This document shows positions 9,636 through 20,300 of a stretch of DNA of 64,000 nt, one piece after another; the first letter of the stretch is position 1; each line of letters begins with the position of its first letter. The DNA is from RGIG5050 sp045636065. Its GTDB lineage: Bacteria > Verrucomicrobiota > Kiritimatiellia > RFP12 > UBA1067. Position numbers and translations under genes: made by a program. The stretch covers positions 1 to 64,000 of the forward strand of contig JAZTWW010000043.1 in NCBI GenBank assembly GCA_045636065.1, in the 5' to 3' direction. The notes beneath the pieces are model-generated. The model had not been told where the DNA came from and ran no database searches. It saw nothing but the letters and a program-made list of their open reading frames with translations.

Positions 9636-11219
9636 ATGAAAAAAATATTCGTTGCTATTGCGCTTGTCGCAGCCTTCGCGGCGCATGCCGGCGAAAAGAC
9701 GAAGGTCGCTTGTATCGGCGACTCGATAACCTACGGCTACGGGCTGGCAGACCGCGCGACGGAGTCGTATCCCGCGCAGCTCCAGAAGATGCTCGACGAG
9801 AAATTCCCCGGCCAGTACGAGGTCCGCAACTTCGGCAACTCCGGACGCGGAATCTACCTCGACTCCATGCGCGGCAGCGAGAAGCGGGGCTTCCGCTATA
9901 TGCCCGAACACAAGGCGGCACTCGAATGGAAGCCCGACATCGTCATCTGCAACCTCGGCATCAACGACAACGGCGAGTACATCAAGGAATACACCGGCGG
10001 CAGAAAGCGCGGACAGTTCGTGCAAGACTACGCTACAATGCTGGCCGACTACGTGAAGGACGGCCGCAAGCCCCAGTTCTACATCTGGACCAAGCTCGCG
10101 CCTCTCGCGCCCGGCCAGAATTTCTACCGCAGCCCGGAGCCTTTCCTGATGCAGACCGATCTTGAAAGGGTCGCCCGCGTGTCGCACGCGCGCGGAATCG
10201 ACATGCAGGAGCCGCTCAGGGAGAAGATGGACGAGATTCTCGCCAAGGACAAGATACATCCCAACGCCGAGGGCGCGCGCATAATAGCAGAGACGACCTT
10301 CAAGGCCATGACCTCGCCCGCCCAGGAGCTCATCGAGCTGCCCGAGACATTCAAGACGGCAAGACCGCACGAACTGTGGCTCTGCGCGGGACAGTCCAAC
10401 ATGCAGAAGGGCTGGAACGAGTTCAACGCCTACCCCGCTGAAAAGGAGCGCGTCAAGAAGGAGATGGAGCGTCTTGCGAAGTGCAACATCTGGTTCTGGG
10501 ACTTCAATGACGGTAGGTGGAGGCAGCTTACGCCCGAGAACGCCCTGCGCAAGAGCGCCTTCGGCGTATCGTTCGCGATCCGACGCGCCGAAGCGACCGG
10601 CAAGGCGATTTTCATGCTCTATGTCGCGGCGGGCGGCGCCCCGACGGAATCGTTCCTCTCCGAGCAGACGATGTGCGCCGTCGGCAAGGACGGAAAACCG
10701 GTCTATCCGCACCTCGCGGCGATCGCGACGAACCGCCACCGCCTCGACCAGAACAGGGACTTCCCCTGCGCATGGGTCGCGAGGGAGTATCCGCGCCGCA
10801 GGGCGAACAGGGAAGAAGCCTACTGGTGGCCGGTGTCGCTCATGTACGACAAGGGAATCAAGCGCATCAAAGACAGCCGCATACCCCTCGACGGCATACT
10901 CTGGTACCAGGGCGAATCGAACGCGACGACTTGCGTTGCGCCCGATACGCCCACCGATCGCGACTACCAGCTTGAAACTCTGCGCGCGCTTGTCTCCGAA
11001 CTTCGCGGCGACAGGAAGATTCCGTTCATCATGATGGGCCTGCCGAAGATGAACCGTCCGTGGGAACAGTACCGCGACGTTCAGCGCGAGGTCTGCGAGG
11101 AGACCGGCGCGATTTTCGTCGATACGTTCGCCGCAGGGCTGGGCGAGATGAACGACGTGCATCCGCGGGACAAGACGGCGTTCGCGGAACTTGCGGTAAA
11201 GGCGGCGTCGTCGCGCTGA
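9636..11219 (+). CDS. exported double esterase (SGNH hydrolase + SASA/sialate O-acetylesterase-like)
   Basis: 527 residues with a signal peptide (MKKIFVAIALVAAFAAHAG) and a good ribosome site (AAGGAG). The N-terminal half is an SGNH/GDSL hydrolase: block I GDSITYGYG with the nucleophile Ser, block III LGINDNG, and block V DKIHPN with the catalytic Asp and His. The C-terminal half, from about residue 245, is a second SGNH-fold domain of the sialate O-acetylesterase (SASA/DUF303) type: WLCAGQSNM nucleophile, LWYQGESNA, and DVHPRDK. Together they suggest removal of acetyl or acyl groups from complex polysaccharides in the periplasm or at the surface. The gene follows the giant protein by 27 nt and could be cotranscribed with it. 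The end (AVKAASSR) is abrupt, so the 3' end may be clipped by the rearrangement next door. Confidence 0.85.
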   Translation: MKKIFVAIALVAAFAAHAGEKTKVACIGDSITYGYGLADRATESYPAQLQKMLDEKFPGQYEVRNFGNSGRGIYLDSMRGSEKRGFRYMPEHKAALEWKPDIVICNLGINDNGEYIKEYTGGRKRGQFVQDYATMLADYVKDGRKPQFYIWTKLAPLAPGQNFYRSPEPFLMQTDLERVARVSHARGIDMQEPLREKMDEILAKDKIHPNAEGARIIAETTFKAMTSPAQELIELPETFKTARPHELWLCAGQSNMQKGWNEFNAYPAEKERVKKEMERLAKCNIWFWDFNDGRWRQLTPENALRKSAFGVSFAIRRAEATGKAIFMLYVAAGGAPTESFLSEQTMCAVGKDGKPVYPHLAAIATNRHRLDQNRDFPCAWVAREYPRRRANREEAYWWPVSLMYDKGIKRIKDSRIPLDGILWYQGESNATTCVAPDTPTDRDYQLETLRALVSELRGDRKIPFIMMGLPKMNRPWEQYRDVQREVCEETGAIFVDTFAAGLGEMNDVHPRDKTAFAELAVKAASSR

Positions 11220-11683
11220 TGGAATTCGCGGCCATCGATTTCGAGACGACCGGCGAAGTGCTGAGAGGCGTCCGGGCCGTCGTACTTCCTGAACGACGTG
11301 TCGATCCATCCGGGCGAGATCGAGTTGACGCGGACGCGCCCTGCGAGGCTGGCGGCGAGCGCGTGCGTGAGCGCGGCGATTCCGCCCTTGGCGGCGGTGT
11401 AGCTCTCCGTCTGCGGCTGGCTCATCCTGTCGCGCGAAGACGAGATGTTGATGATTGATGCGCCCTTGGAGAAGTGGTCCTTGAAGAGCTTTGCGAGATA
11501 GAAGGGGGCCGTGACGCCAACCGCCTGCGCGTAGGCAAACTCCTCGTATGTGCATCCGTCGATGCCTTTGAAAAGCGGCATCGCGGCATTCATCATGTCG
11601 GGCGTTCCGTCTTCGCTGTACGTGCCGATCATCAGCACGGGCATCGGGAACATCCAGTTCTTCTTTCCAAGGTTCTTCTTCAT
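11081..11683 (-). pseudogene. chimera: flavin reductase N-terminus fused to truncated short-chain dehydrogenase
   Basis: The first ~35 residues (MKKNLGKKNWMFPMPVL, then IGTYSEDGTPDMMNAA) match the start of flavin reductase-like proteins of anaerobes. The sequence then switches without a stop to the middle of an SDR: IINISSSR, the YTAAKGG catalytic Tyr/Lys pair, and VNSISPGWIDT. The Rossmann GxxxGxG part is missing. After about residue 145 SDR similarity is lost, and the frame runs antisense into the neighbouring esterase gene. A ribosome site (AAAGGAAC) precedes the ATG. The product lacks both the flavin fold and the NAD-binding site, so it is probably a dead fusion made by deletions. The first 35 codons may have supplied a promoter and start signal. 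Confidence 0.6.
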
Positions 11684-11784
11684 CGTCTTGTTCCTTTCAT
11701 TTTCCGAAATTCACTACGCCCTGCTCGCGGTTGCGGCGTTTGCGGACGCGTTTCCCCTGTTGCAGTAGCTCATTGGAATTGCCC

Positions 11785-12537
11785 TCAACCGCAGATCAAT
11801 TTGCCGACGACCGGGATGCGGCGCAGCAGGATTGCCGCGACCGACGAACAGGCAAATGACGCAGCGGCGGTCGCGAGAATCGCAAGTGGCGTCGGGAGAT
11901 GCGGGCTCAACTTCGCGAACACGGCGGCGAGAATGAACATGTGCATGAGATACATGCCATATGACGCCTCCGAAACGGGACGCACCACCTTGAGGTAGAA
12001 CCATCCGCCGAAGTTCAATTTCCTGAAGATCATGAACGCCGCAATCGTCGTGAAGGCGACACCGAGCGAACAATACTCGATACTCGTCTCCATCACGACT
12101 GCGGTCGAGTATGGCGCGGAGAACGGGAACTTGTCTACGGAGAGGAAAAACGGAATCCCCATGATCGCCGCACCGACGAGCCACAGTGGGGTTGCAGCGC
12201 GTAACGTCGCCGCCCATCCGCGCTCCGGCGAAAACAGCCGGAACCAGAGTCCCAGCAGCATGTAGCCAATGAATCCACTCACATAGTGGCAGATGCACTC
12301 CGTCACCGTGATCCACAGCATGTCCCAGCTGCTCGCGATGTGCGTGATGTTGGGCTCCACGCCGCCAAGATAGAATGGTTCGGCGGCGTGTATGGCCATA
12401 ACCATGAAGCAGGCGGCAACCCGCATCCAGTCCAGAAAGACTATTCGCACGTTGTTCATAGACTTGTTGCGCGCCTGGGATTCGCCGGCGAATGCCGCCA
12501 TCAGGTTCGCTTCCGTCTTGGAGCCTTTGAGTTCCAT
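11785..12537 (-). CDS. chimera: rubrerythrin N-terminus fused to a shortened acyltransferase-3
   Basis: 250 residues. Residues 1-25 (MELKGSKTEANLMAAFAGES, then QARNK) are the typical first helix of rubrerythrin, including the Glu of the EANLMxAFAGES motif. They are followed directly by an acyltransferase-3 (OafA/YrhL-like) membrane protein starting MNNVRIVFLDWMRVAACFMV with the family's early RxxAxxxVxxxH motif (here MRVAACFMVMAIHAA). The remainder has about six hydrophobic segments. Typical family members are 350-400 residues, so about 100 residues seem to be missing after AAEPFYLGG. A strong ribosome site (AAAGGAAC) and a TGGTATAAT -10 lie upstream. It may be expressed but is likely inactive. 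It pairs with the flavin-reductase chimera just downstream. Confidence 0.6.
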   Translation of the reverse strand: MELKGSKTEANLMAAFAGESQARNKSMNNVRIVFLDWMRVAACFMVMAIHAAEPFYLGGVEPNITHIASSWDMLWITVTECICHYVSGFIGYMLLGLWFRLFSPERGWAATLRAATPLWLVGAAIMGIPFFLSVDKFPFSAPYSTAVVMETSIEYCSLGVAFTTIAAFMIFRKLNFGGWFYLKVVRPVSEASYGMYLMHMFILAAVFAKLSPHLPTPLAILATAAASFACSSVAAILLRRIPVVGKLICG

Positions 12538-12572
12538 GGATCTGTTCCTTTCTTGGTTGTTGGATGTGCATA

Positions 12573-12581
12573 ATTATACCA
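12573..12581 (-). promoter_or_regulatory. extended -10 promoter (TGGTATAAT) for the rubrerythrin/acyltransferase chimera
   Basis: On the minus strand TGGTATAAT lies 36 nt before the ATG at 12537. The same nonamer, or a one-base variant, precedes many genes in this window, so it is probably the main housekeeping promoter core of this organism. Confidence 0.6.
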
Positions 12582-12690
12582 AATTTCCTGCAGCGGCAAT
12601 CGTATTATCATCCTCAAGATTGCGGCTAAAGCTCTTCTCCGATATTTTTCGTATCGTTCATCGCAAGAGCAACATTTATGAACTTTGCCA

Positions 12691-12719
12691 TTGACACCGC
12701 AGGGCGGTTTATATATAAT
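12691..12719 (+). promoter_or_regulatory. consensus sigma-70 promoter TTGACA-N17-TATAAT
   Basis: TTGACA at 12691-12696 and TATAAT at 12714-12719 are separated by exactly 17 nt. The predicted start is near 12726, just before a 39-codon ORF and 160 nt before the first effector gene. It is the best match to the classical consensus that I noticed in the window. Confidence 0.65.
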
Positions 12720-12730
12720 AACGTGCACAT

Positions 12731-12850
12731 ATGGATATTATGCCCTCGAACGGTGAAATTAAGGCGATGACGGACGAAAAGAGATTGTCGAAACTCGATA
12801 TCGACGGCATGAAGGCGCGGGTGTGTAACCTTTCGCCGCATGGCGTGTAA
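12731..12850 (+). CDS. possible 39-residue leader ORF before the first effector
   Basis: ATG at 12731 is about 5 nt after the predicted start of transcription. The frame encodes a charged 39-residue peptide (MDIMPSNGEIKAMTDEK...) and stops at TAA 12848-12850, inside the GTGTA half of the effector box. It has no clear ribosome site and no recognised homologue. It may be a leader peptide, a gene remnant or noncoding. Confidence 0.25.
   Translation: MDIMPSNGEIKAMTDEKRLSKLDIDGMKARVCNLSPHGV
12827..12849 (+). promoter_or_regulatory. effector box (AAC-N15-GTGTA), before gene 12887
   Basis: AAC at 12827 and GTGTA at 12845-12849, with a GC-rich spacer (CTTTCGCCGCATGGC) and AAC then AG following. The GTGTA end is 37 nt before ATG 12887, and an AAAGGAG ribosome site lies between. 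The AAC -35 and CGTGTA -10 pattern resembles an ECF sigma promoter. Confidence 0.6.
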
Positions 12851-12886
12851 ACAGAGCAGAAACAATTTCAACAAAGGAGAAAAACC

Positions 12887-13942
12887 ATGGCAATACAATT
12901 CAACCTGAATGCGCTGAGCAGGTTCTCGAACGTCAATTTCGGCGACAACGACGCCATTGCCAATCTTGACGGAAAAGACGGCCTAAAGCAGAACGAAAAG
13001 CTCGGGTTCATCCTCACGAGGAAATTCCGCAGCGCCGACGCCGAGAAGCAGAACAACGCCGTGCGCACAGAGCTCCTGAAGGCGCTCGCGAATGCCTTCG
13101 GAATCAAAGACGGCATCGCCGTGGCCAACGGCAAGACGACCTTCACCGACAAGTTCATGAGCCGGCTCGAGGAGATTCTCGGGCCCGAATTCAAGCGCGG
13201 CGACTTCGGCATCAAGGATGGCGTGGTCGATTCGGGCAAGCCGCTCACCCAGCGCCGCATCCAGGCCATCGTCAAGGCGGCCAGGGCGAAGGGCGATGCA
13301 GCGGCCTACGACGGAACGACGTACCTGGCGAAGGTTGACTACATCAAGGGCTGGACCAAAGACAAAAGGGGCCTGGATGCCGCCACCAAGAGGGCCGCGC
13401 TCGACTTCTTCGACGTCAAGATCCGCAATACGATTGACTTCCTAGACAATGAGTTCAAGGAACTCAGCTACGCCAAGGTGGGCCGTAACAATGGTGATTT
13501 CCAAAAGTACATCAATGAAAAGACCGGACTGGACGTCGACGTCGATAAGATACTCTCTGACCTGCATGCGAAAAACGCCATAAAAGACGCTTCACTGGAT
13601 AATGATTGCATCGTCAACATCGACGACATCGACGACATCGCGGACAAGACGTTTGAGCCAGTCAAGCAAAAGATCGGGGAGCTTCTGAAGACTCTGGTCA
13701 AGCAGTCTGTCGATCTCTTTATCCATACGATGGAATCGAAACATGGTGAAATGTACAAGTCCGTGACAGGCATTGTCTCCACAGAAGGCGAGAGCGTGGA
13801 GGTAACCCTGAGCAGGTTGGACAACCTATCCGGGACGATAAGCCGGGTCGACCAGTACTGGCAGCACAAGCAGAACCAACCCGCCCAGGAAGATGAGGGC
13901 GACGTCTTTGAAGAAAACCACGAGGAGTACCTGGTCGAGTAG
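12887..13942 (+). CDS. predicted type III effector, type A leader (351 aa)
   Basis: 351 residues, no signal peptide. It starts with the type A leader MAIQFNLNALSRFSNVNF, shared almost base for base with genes 14003, 30961 and 35475. An N-terminal module follows (RTELLKAL...FTDKFMSRLEEILGPEF) and ends in the family motif SGKPLTQRRIQAI near residue 115-125. The rest is charged, with an acidic stretch (NIDDIDDIAD) and a helical C-terminus. I recognise no catalytic domain. Placement behind an effector box, a leader shared with other effectors, and CesT chaperones in the same island support a secreted effector. The secretion claim is an inference. Confidence 0.6.
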   Translation: MAIQFNLNALSRFSNVNFGDNDAIANLDGKDGLKQNEKLGFILTRKFRSADAEKQNNAVRTELLKALANAFGIKDGIAVANGKTTFTDKFMSRLEEILGPEFKRGDFGIKDGVVDSGKPLTQRRIQAIVKAARAKGDAAAYDGTTYLAKVDYIKGWTKDKRGLDAATKRAALDFFDVKIRNTIDFLDNEFKELSYAKVGRNNGDFQKYINEKTGLDVDVDKILSDLHAKNAIKDASLDNDCIVNIDDIDDIADKTFEPVKQKIGELLKTLVKQSVDLFIHTMESKHGEMYKSVTGIVSTEGESVEVTLSRLDNLSGTISRVDQYWQHKQNQPAQEDEGDVFEENHEEYLVE

Positions 13943-13963
13943 CCTTCCGCCACTTGGCGTGCA
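13941..13963 (+). promoter_or_regulatory. degenerate effector box before gene 14003
   Basis: AGC-N15-GTGCA with the correct 15-nt spacing, followed by GGCAGGGCG as in intact boxes, 39 nt before ATG 14003. Each half differs from consensus by one base, so it may be weak or decaying. Confidence 0.4.
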
Positions 13964-14002
13964 GGCAGGGCGAAACTTCTAAAGCCAAAAGGAGGCGGAA
14001 CC

Positions 14003-14332
14003 ATGGCAATACAATTCGATCCGAATGCGCTGAACAGGTTCGCGGACGTCAATTTCAGGGAGACCGACGCGATCGCCAACCTGGACGGAAAGGACGGCCT
14101 CAAGAAGAACGGCACCCGCGGCTGGGGCGTCTTTTCGGGATGGCGCTCGGGCGACACGAAGCGGAGCAACAACGCCGTGCGCACCGAGCTCCTGAAGGCG
14201 CTTGGGCGGGCCTTCCATCTCGAAGGCGTCGGCGAGCTGTCCGGCAAGGCGACGTTCTCCGAGGCATTCATGAACAGGCTGGCGGAGATCATCGGCCCCG
14301 AATTCAAGCGCGATGACTTCTGCACGCAGTGA
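14003..14332 (+). CDS. truncated effector stub, type A leader (109 aa)
   Basis: 109 residues. It parallels the first ~105 residues of gene 12887: the leader MAIQFDPNALNRFADVNF, the DAIANLDGKDGL segment, AVRTELLKALGRAF, and FSEAFMNRLAEIIGPEFKR. It ends at DDFCTQ, exactly where the paralogues continue into GIKDGVVDSGKPLTQRRI. It is therefore the secretion and chaperone-binding part without a passenger. A good AGGAGG site precedes it. The stop is 37 nt before the next, giant effector, so the two are probably one transcript. It could be a decaying gene or a functional decoy or regulator of the chaperone. Confidence 0.6.
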   Translation: MAIQFDPNALNRFADVNFRETDAIANLDGKDGLKKNGTRGWGVFSGWRSGDTKRSNNAVRTELLKALGRAFHLEGVGELSGKATFSEAFMNRLAEIIGPEFKRDDFCTQ

Positions 14333-14369
14333 TTCCAGCAAACCATTTCGGGCAACAGGAGGTAAGACC

Positions 14370-17300
14370 ATGTCGATCAACTTGTCTAACGTTAACATCA
14401 CGATCCAGCAGTTTCAGGAGATCGCGTCCGGCAAGTATAACGCCGGCGAGGTCAAGCTGACGAGTGAAACGTCGCTCGGCAAGATCAACAATCACGTCGG
14501 TTACGGCGGAACAAACAACGATACGATTTCGCACGACGAGGTGCTGGCCATCAAGGACGCCTTCGTGCGCGCGCTCTCAAAAAGCGGTGTGGGGGTGAAC
14601 GCCTTGGCCGAGATTCGCCGCCGCATCGGGCTCGCGCCCGATCCCTTGTCGCCCAAGGCGCTCGTGGAACGCAGCATCCGGCCGCTTTCGCGCCAGCAGA
14701 TCCGCAGCATTCTCGACGAGCACAGGGACGAAATCAACCTCGCGACGGGAGCACAGACGGTTCGCACCCACGCCGAAATCTACGCGCGGCACGGCGACGA
14801 GGCCATCGCGCGCTACGAGCGGACGCGTCGCGCCGTCAACATCGCGTTCATGCAGAGCCGCAACCTCGACGGGAACCGCCGTATCCTCGACCTCCAGCGC
14901 GTAATCGCGGGTGACATCCATTTCTGCACTGGCGAAGACCGTACGCGCCTCATCTCGTCCGCCGAGATGCTGCGCGCCGAAATCCTGCGGCTCGCCGGGA
15001 ACGGCGCTCTCTCCGAAGATCCCAATTCCACCATCACGGTCAGGAAGGGCGATGGCTCTACGGTTACGCTCGGGCTGGGCATGAGCAAACGGGATTTCAT
15101 AGATAAGCTCGACGACAGGCTCCTGCAGCTGAGGTCCGACCGCCAGGCGCCGCAGTCGACGATCGACGCGCATAACGAATACCGGCTCGCCAAGGCGGGC
15201 GGCGCGGAGGGCAAGGCGAATTGGCTCGCGTCGTTGCAGGACAATCCGCTCGGCGGCTTCAAGGCGCGCGCGGTGGCCGTGGGCATGCTCGTGGAGTTCG
15301 GCATACTGGACAACGCATCGCTGGCGCTTCTCAACAAGGTTTCCGACCAGGATGCCATCACGTTCGTTTCGTTTTTGATGACGAATCCGGACAGCCTCAA
15401 GGGCCAGCAGCTCAGAGACAGCGCGGCGTTCCAGCATCTCGTGCAGCAGGCGGCGGCGAACGCGCAGGTGCCGCAGAACCGCCAGGCCTACATTCCGGTG
15501 CCCTCGCCGGAAGAGTTCAACCAGGAACTGAACGACAAGCTCAGGGGCAACCTCGACCGGGCGCCGCTCCGGTTCAAGCGGATGGTGGACGAAATGCGCA
15601 GCGAATTGACCGCAGCCTTCGGCGCGGAGGCCGTCCCCGCCAACATGAGGATCGGCGATATGGGCGTGAGCAACCAGCTTTACACAGCACTCGCCGGCGA
15701 CAACAATCGCCTTCAGGACTACGCCACCCCGGAAGCGCTCAAGGCGCGACTCATGCCGGAGGCCCGCAAAGAATGCGCAAAGCGATTCTTTGCTGCTGCG
15801 CTCACGCCGATGCTCAAGCTGTATGGACTGCCGGAGGTCGTTGCCACCGCCGTGACCAACAATCTCTTCAACCGCCATCCGGAAATCTGCGAGCGCCTTT
15901 TGCAGGCGCGCAATCCAACCGAAGCGTCGGCAATCGTGGGCGGATTCAAGAACGAAATCGACGAAGCGATGCGCCGCAAGGCGGCAGTGGACAGCTGCAA
16001 GGCGAATGTCCAGGGTTGGGCTCGCGAGGAAATGGCTCGGCAAATGGGGATTCCGGTAGCCTCGCTCGAGGGCATGGGGGTGAACTTCAACCAATTGGTC
16101 GCGAAAGCGAGCCGCCTCGCCTCAAAGATCTGCGACGGCGAAGACGCGGCCAACACGGACGCGGAGATCGAAACCAAGTTCCGCGCAATGGCGCGCGCCG
16201 CCGCAACCGAGCGCGCCACGCTCCTCGCCCAGGCCGACGGTCTCGAAGGCGTCTCGCCGCAGACGCGCGACGAAATCAAGCGCCAGCTGATGATGATCGA
16301 CGTGGTGACGGGCCTCGACCTCGCCGCGATCAAGGCCGCGCTCGGCGACGTGCATGCCGGCGACCTCATGCCCGCGCTGGAGGACGGCTCCGCGCGCAAC
16401 GACGCGCTGAACATGCTGGGCACTGTGGGCCAGCGCGTCAAGGGCGCCGCGGCGGCGTACATCAATGCGAACAACGGCACGCCGGAGCTGCTGCAGGCCG
16501 TCACGAAGATCATGCTCGCCATTGCCGTCTGCGACCAGCCGGGGCTGGTGGACCGGCTTGACCAGTTCATGAACCGCCCGGAAATGTTCGGAGTGAACCT
16601 CGCCGACCTGACCCGGATCGATGGACTGCCCGACATCGCGCTCCATGCGGACATTTTCATGACGATCGTGCCCGAAGAGGGCTTTTCGGCCGACAGCGCG
16701 GCGATCGCCGGCGGCATCGCGACCGGCCGCCTGCCTCCGCTCGCGGCGCAGGCCATAAACCGTGCGTTCGCGGATCTGGGGCTCGCCAACCTCTCCGCCG
16801 AGGCCAAGACGGCCATGCTCGCCGGTGCCGCAGGCCAGGCGCTCGCCGCCCAGGTGCGTGCGCTCCGGATTCCCTGCACGCCCACCGTGCTGCGCGGTCT
16901 CGCCCGGATGCATTTCGCCAATGCCGCCGCAGTCGAGGCCGCCAAGCGCTATGCCGCGGTTCTCGGCCAGACGCATGGCCTGGAAGTGGACGCGGATTCC
17001 GCGCGGCGGACCCAGGAGGCGCTCTTCGCGCGCTTCCCCGATCTCGCAGGCAAGGTCGCGACCGCCATGTCCAACGCCGCCGCCCGCGGCGAGAACGCCA
17101 GGATTGCGGCCAACAACGTGCTCAAGGACTACACAAAGGAAATAGAAATTGCCATCCGCGCCTTCCGCGATGTGACGCTCGCGGACGCCGGTGCGCTCGA
17201 GACCGCTGCCGCCAGGATTGCCGACCGGACCGGACTCGACGAAAACACCGTCCGTTCCCGGCTCGACCTTGGCGCTTTGAGCTTCGCCGGCGGCGGGGTG

Positions 17301-20300
17301 TTCGCCAATTTGCGCGACGGTATCGGACGGGATCTCGCCAACCCCAACGTTCCTCTCGAACGTCCGGAAGACTACGACCTTGCCGGCATCCGGGAACGGT
17401 GCAACCAGGAGCTGGAGCGCTTCATCGAACAGAAAGCGGGTGTGATTGCCGCCATCGACACGCTTGGCGCGGGCGATGCCGTGAAGGGCGAACTCGTAAG
17501 CCAGGCGCTCGCCAAACGCGACTGGAATGATCCCGAAATCGTGAATACGGCGCGCCAGATCCTGTCTGGTCCGGCCATGCAGGCGCAGATCGCCGTGCTC
17601 GGCAGCGTGCTCAAGCCGGAGAATCTTGCGAATCTGCCGAATGAAGACGTTCTCCGGGCCGTGGAGCGGTTCGCCGCCGCGGTCAACGGCGCGATCGGGA
17701 ACGCCAATCCGCATGCCGCAATCGTGCGCGACATCATCGTCCATGCGGTCGTCGGCCAGCTCGGGGAAACGTTCGCCACGACGATGGAAAAGCTGGTCGC
17801 GACCGGACGCTTCGACCAGATCGATCGGATGGCGGCGGGCAAAGCCGGCGATGATGCCGTTTACGCCAAGCGCTTCATCGGAATTGCCTACGCGAACCTC
17901 GCGAACGAATGGACTACGGACGACATCGCGGGCCGGTTCGGCGCCGGCGATCCCGACCGGGAACTCAAGGCCAGGGTCAAGGCTGCTGTGACGAAGGGGC
18001 CGGAACTCTTCGCGAAGTATTCCGTCGGGCTTGAAGAAGCGCAGAAGGCGATACTCAAGGCGTTCATCGCCACGCTCGATCTGCGCACGGATACGCTCTC
18101 CGCCAGCGAATGGGCGATCCGGATGAAACTCGTCGAATTCCGCATCGCGGGCGAAGGCTTCACCACCGAAGGTTCGGCGGCGAGGGCCGAGGCGCTTGCG
18201 CTTGGCTACGCGCCGGGCGAACTCGCCAGGCTCCAGCAGGTGGCGGACTTCTATCGCCAGGCCACGAACTGCACGGATGTCGAGGCGTACATGGCCGCGA
18301 TCAATCCCAAGAGCGATGCGCGCCGTCTCTTCGCCTTCGGCGGACGGTTTGTATCGTCGGCCGAAAACTTCGCCGCCGGGCTCCGGCTGCAGCGCGAATT
18401 CAAGGCGTGGTTCGCCGAAACCGCCGCCCTGGTGCAACAGCACCGTAACCAGCCCCAGGACGGCGGCAGCATCACCGTGATCCATGCCGATCCGCTGCTC
18501 TTCAAGCCGGAAGCCGCCATTGCCTTCGAAAAGTTCCTCTTCGAGGAAATAGCGCTCAACGAGGCGCTGCCGCTAGACGCGGAGAATCCGCGCGCCGTTT
18601 TCGAGATGGAGGCCAACCCCGCCACGCGATTCATCGGGCGCGGCTACACCAACGGCTGCATCGCCACGGTGGCGCAGATTCCGCCCGAAAAGCGCTCGTT
18701 CATGTACAAGGTGTTCGACCTCATCGCGCCGCTCGGTGCGAACCGCGTGCAGGCGCAGGTGCGCGGACTCGGTCTCAACGATTCGGTGGAGCTCATAGCG
18801 CGCATCTTCCGCAACTACGACCAGATCGCGGAGATGGACCGTACCGGCACGCTCACCCGCGAAAGCTTCTTTGCGCGGTTCTATCCGGACGTCCCTGGCG
18901 CCGGAAAGATGACGAACCATGAGATCATCCGGGCTTCGACCAATATCGTGCAGACGGCGTTCCGGACCAACCCGGCCAAAATCGTGGCTGGATCGTCCTA
19001 TGTCACCGACTGCGGCCTTACCGCCACCGAAGCGGTGGAAGCGGTCAATTCCGGCAAGATCGTTCAGCGCGCGCCTTACGTGGCCGCCGGTACGGTCTCC
19101 ATCTCCGAATTCGGCACGCCTGCCGGCGCGCGCAGCCAGGCCGTCCTGGATCTGCTCCGGCCATCGTTCCCGACGTTCGGACAGGCCGAACTCCCGGCCG
19201 TGACCGAAGCCGGCAAGAGTTTCAAGGCGGTCTTCCCAGACACCACCACGCTCACGAGCGCCAACAACGCGCAGGCGAACGTGATTGCCGAAAAGCTTGC
19301 CGAGTTCTGCGGCGATGCGCACCTCGCGCAGCTCGAGAGCGTCTACCTTGCCTTCACGCAGGGCGCGGAAGGTCCAGTCTGCGGCGCCTTCATGGATCTC
19401 GGCATCCATACGAACGAGCATATGCCGCTAACCTACACACTCTCGAAGAACGCCGAGACGGGCGTCATCACCATCCGCTATTCCGAGCCGGAAGGTTTTC
19501 CGGTCAAGTTCTCGTGGGAGGCTACGATCGACACGGACGGCAAGGTGGCAACCACCCCGATGACGGCCAAAGTGGAATCCATTCCGGTCGGGCTGGCGCG
19601 CAATGTGGCCGCCGTTGCCGCCCGGCGGATGGGCAAGCAGCTGGGCGAAGCGCAGCTCGGTCGCGCGGCCGAGCTCATCGCCCAGCACTGCGTGGAAATG
19701 AACGTCAAGAACGCCGGGCTTTTCGCGAACTTCATCGTGCAGCTCCCGCTCGACGGAGACGAGAAGGACATCCAGCGTGCGGTCTCGATGGCGAACTCCA
19801 TCCGCCAGTGGCGCGACATCGACATTGTCGATCCGACGATTGCAGAGGTCGAAGCCGTCGTCAAGGACGAGGCGATCGACGACCTTGCAAGCTACATGGG
19901 GCCAAACTACGCCGGCCAGTTCGAGGATCCGAACCCGACGCTCTACAGAGCCTTCGTGGTGGACGTGAATCGCGCCACGGTCGTGATCGGCGACAAGGTT
20001 CATGAAGTCTCCCGGACCAACGTGCCTCAGGCGCTCGCGGAATTCAAGCAGGCGCTCGACGGCAAGCCCAATTCGCAGAAGGCCATTTCCAGCCTGATGC
20101 ATCAGGGTTCGGCCATGCGTACGATGCGTCTGCAGATCAAGCAGGATGCCGCGCCGACGGCGAGGCGTCCGCAGCCGCAGTCGTCCTGCCGACAGCCCGG
20201 TGCGGAGAAGTTCGTGAACCGCACAGGCAATCCCGCGCTCTTCCAGGTTCCGATGATTGTCGAAGACCCGACCAGCCGCTACGAGCTGCAACTCTCCGAC

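Noticed and set aside
8100..11555. A 1,151-codon open frame on the minus strand
   Set aside because: It is antisense to the giant protease and double esterase genes, both with clear domains and signal peptides. Its translation is Arg/His/Ala-rich without motifs. GC-rich codon bias opens such shadow frames.
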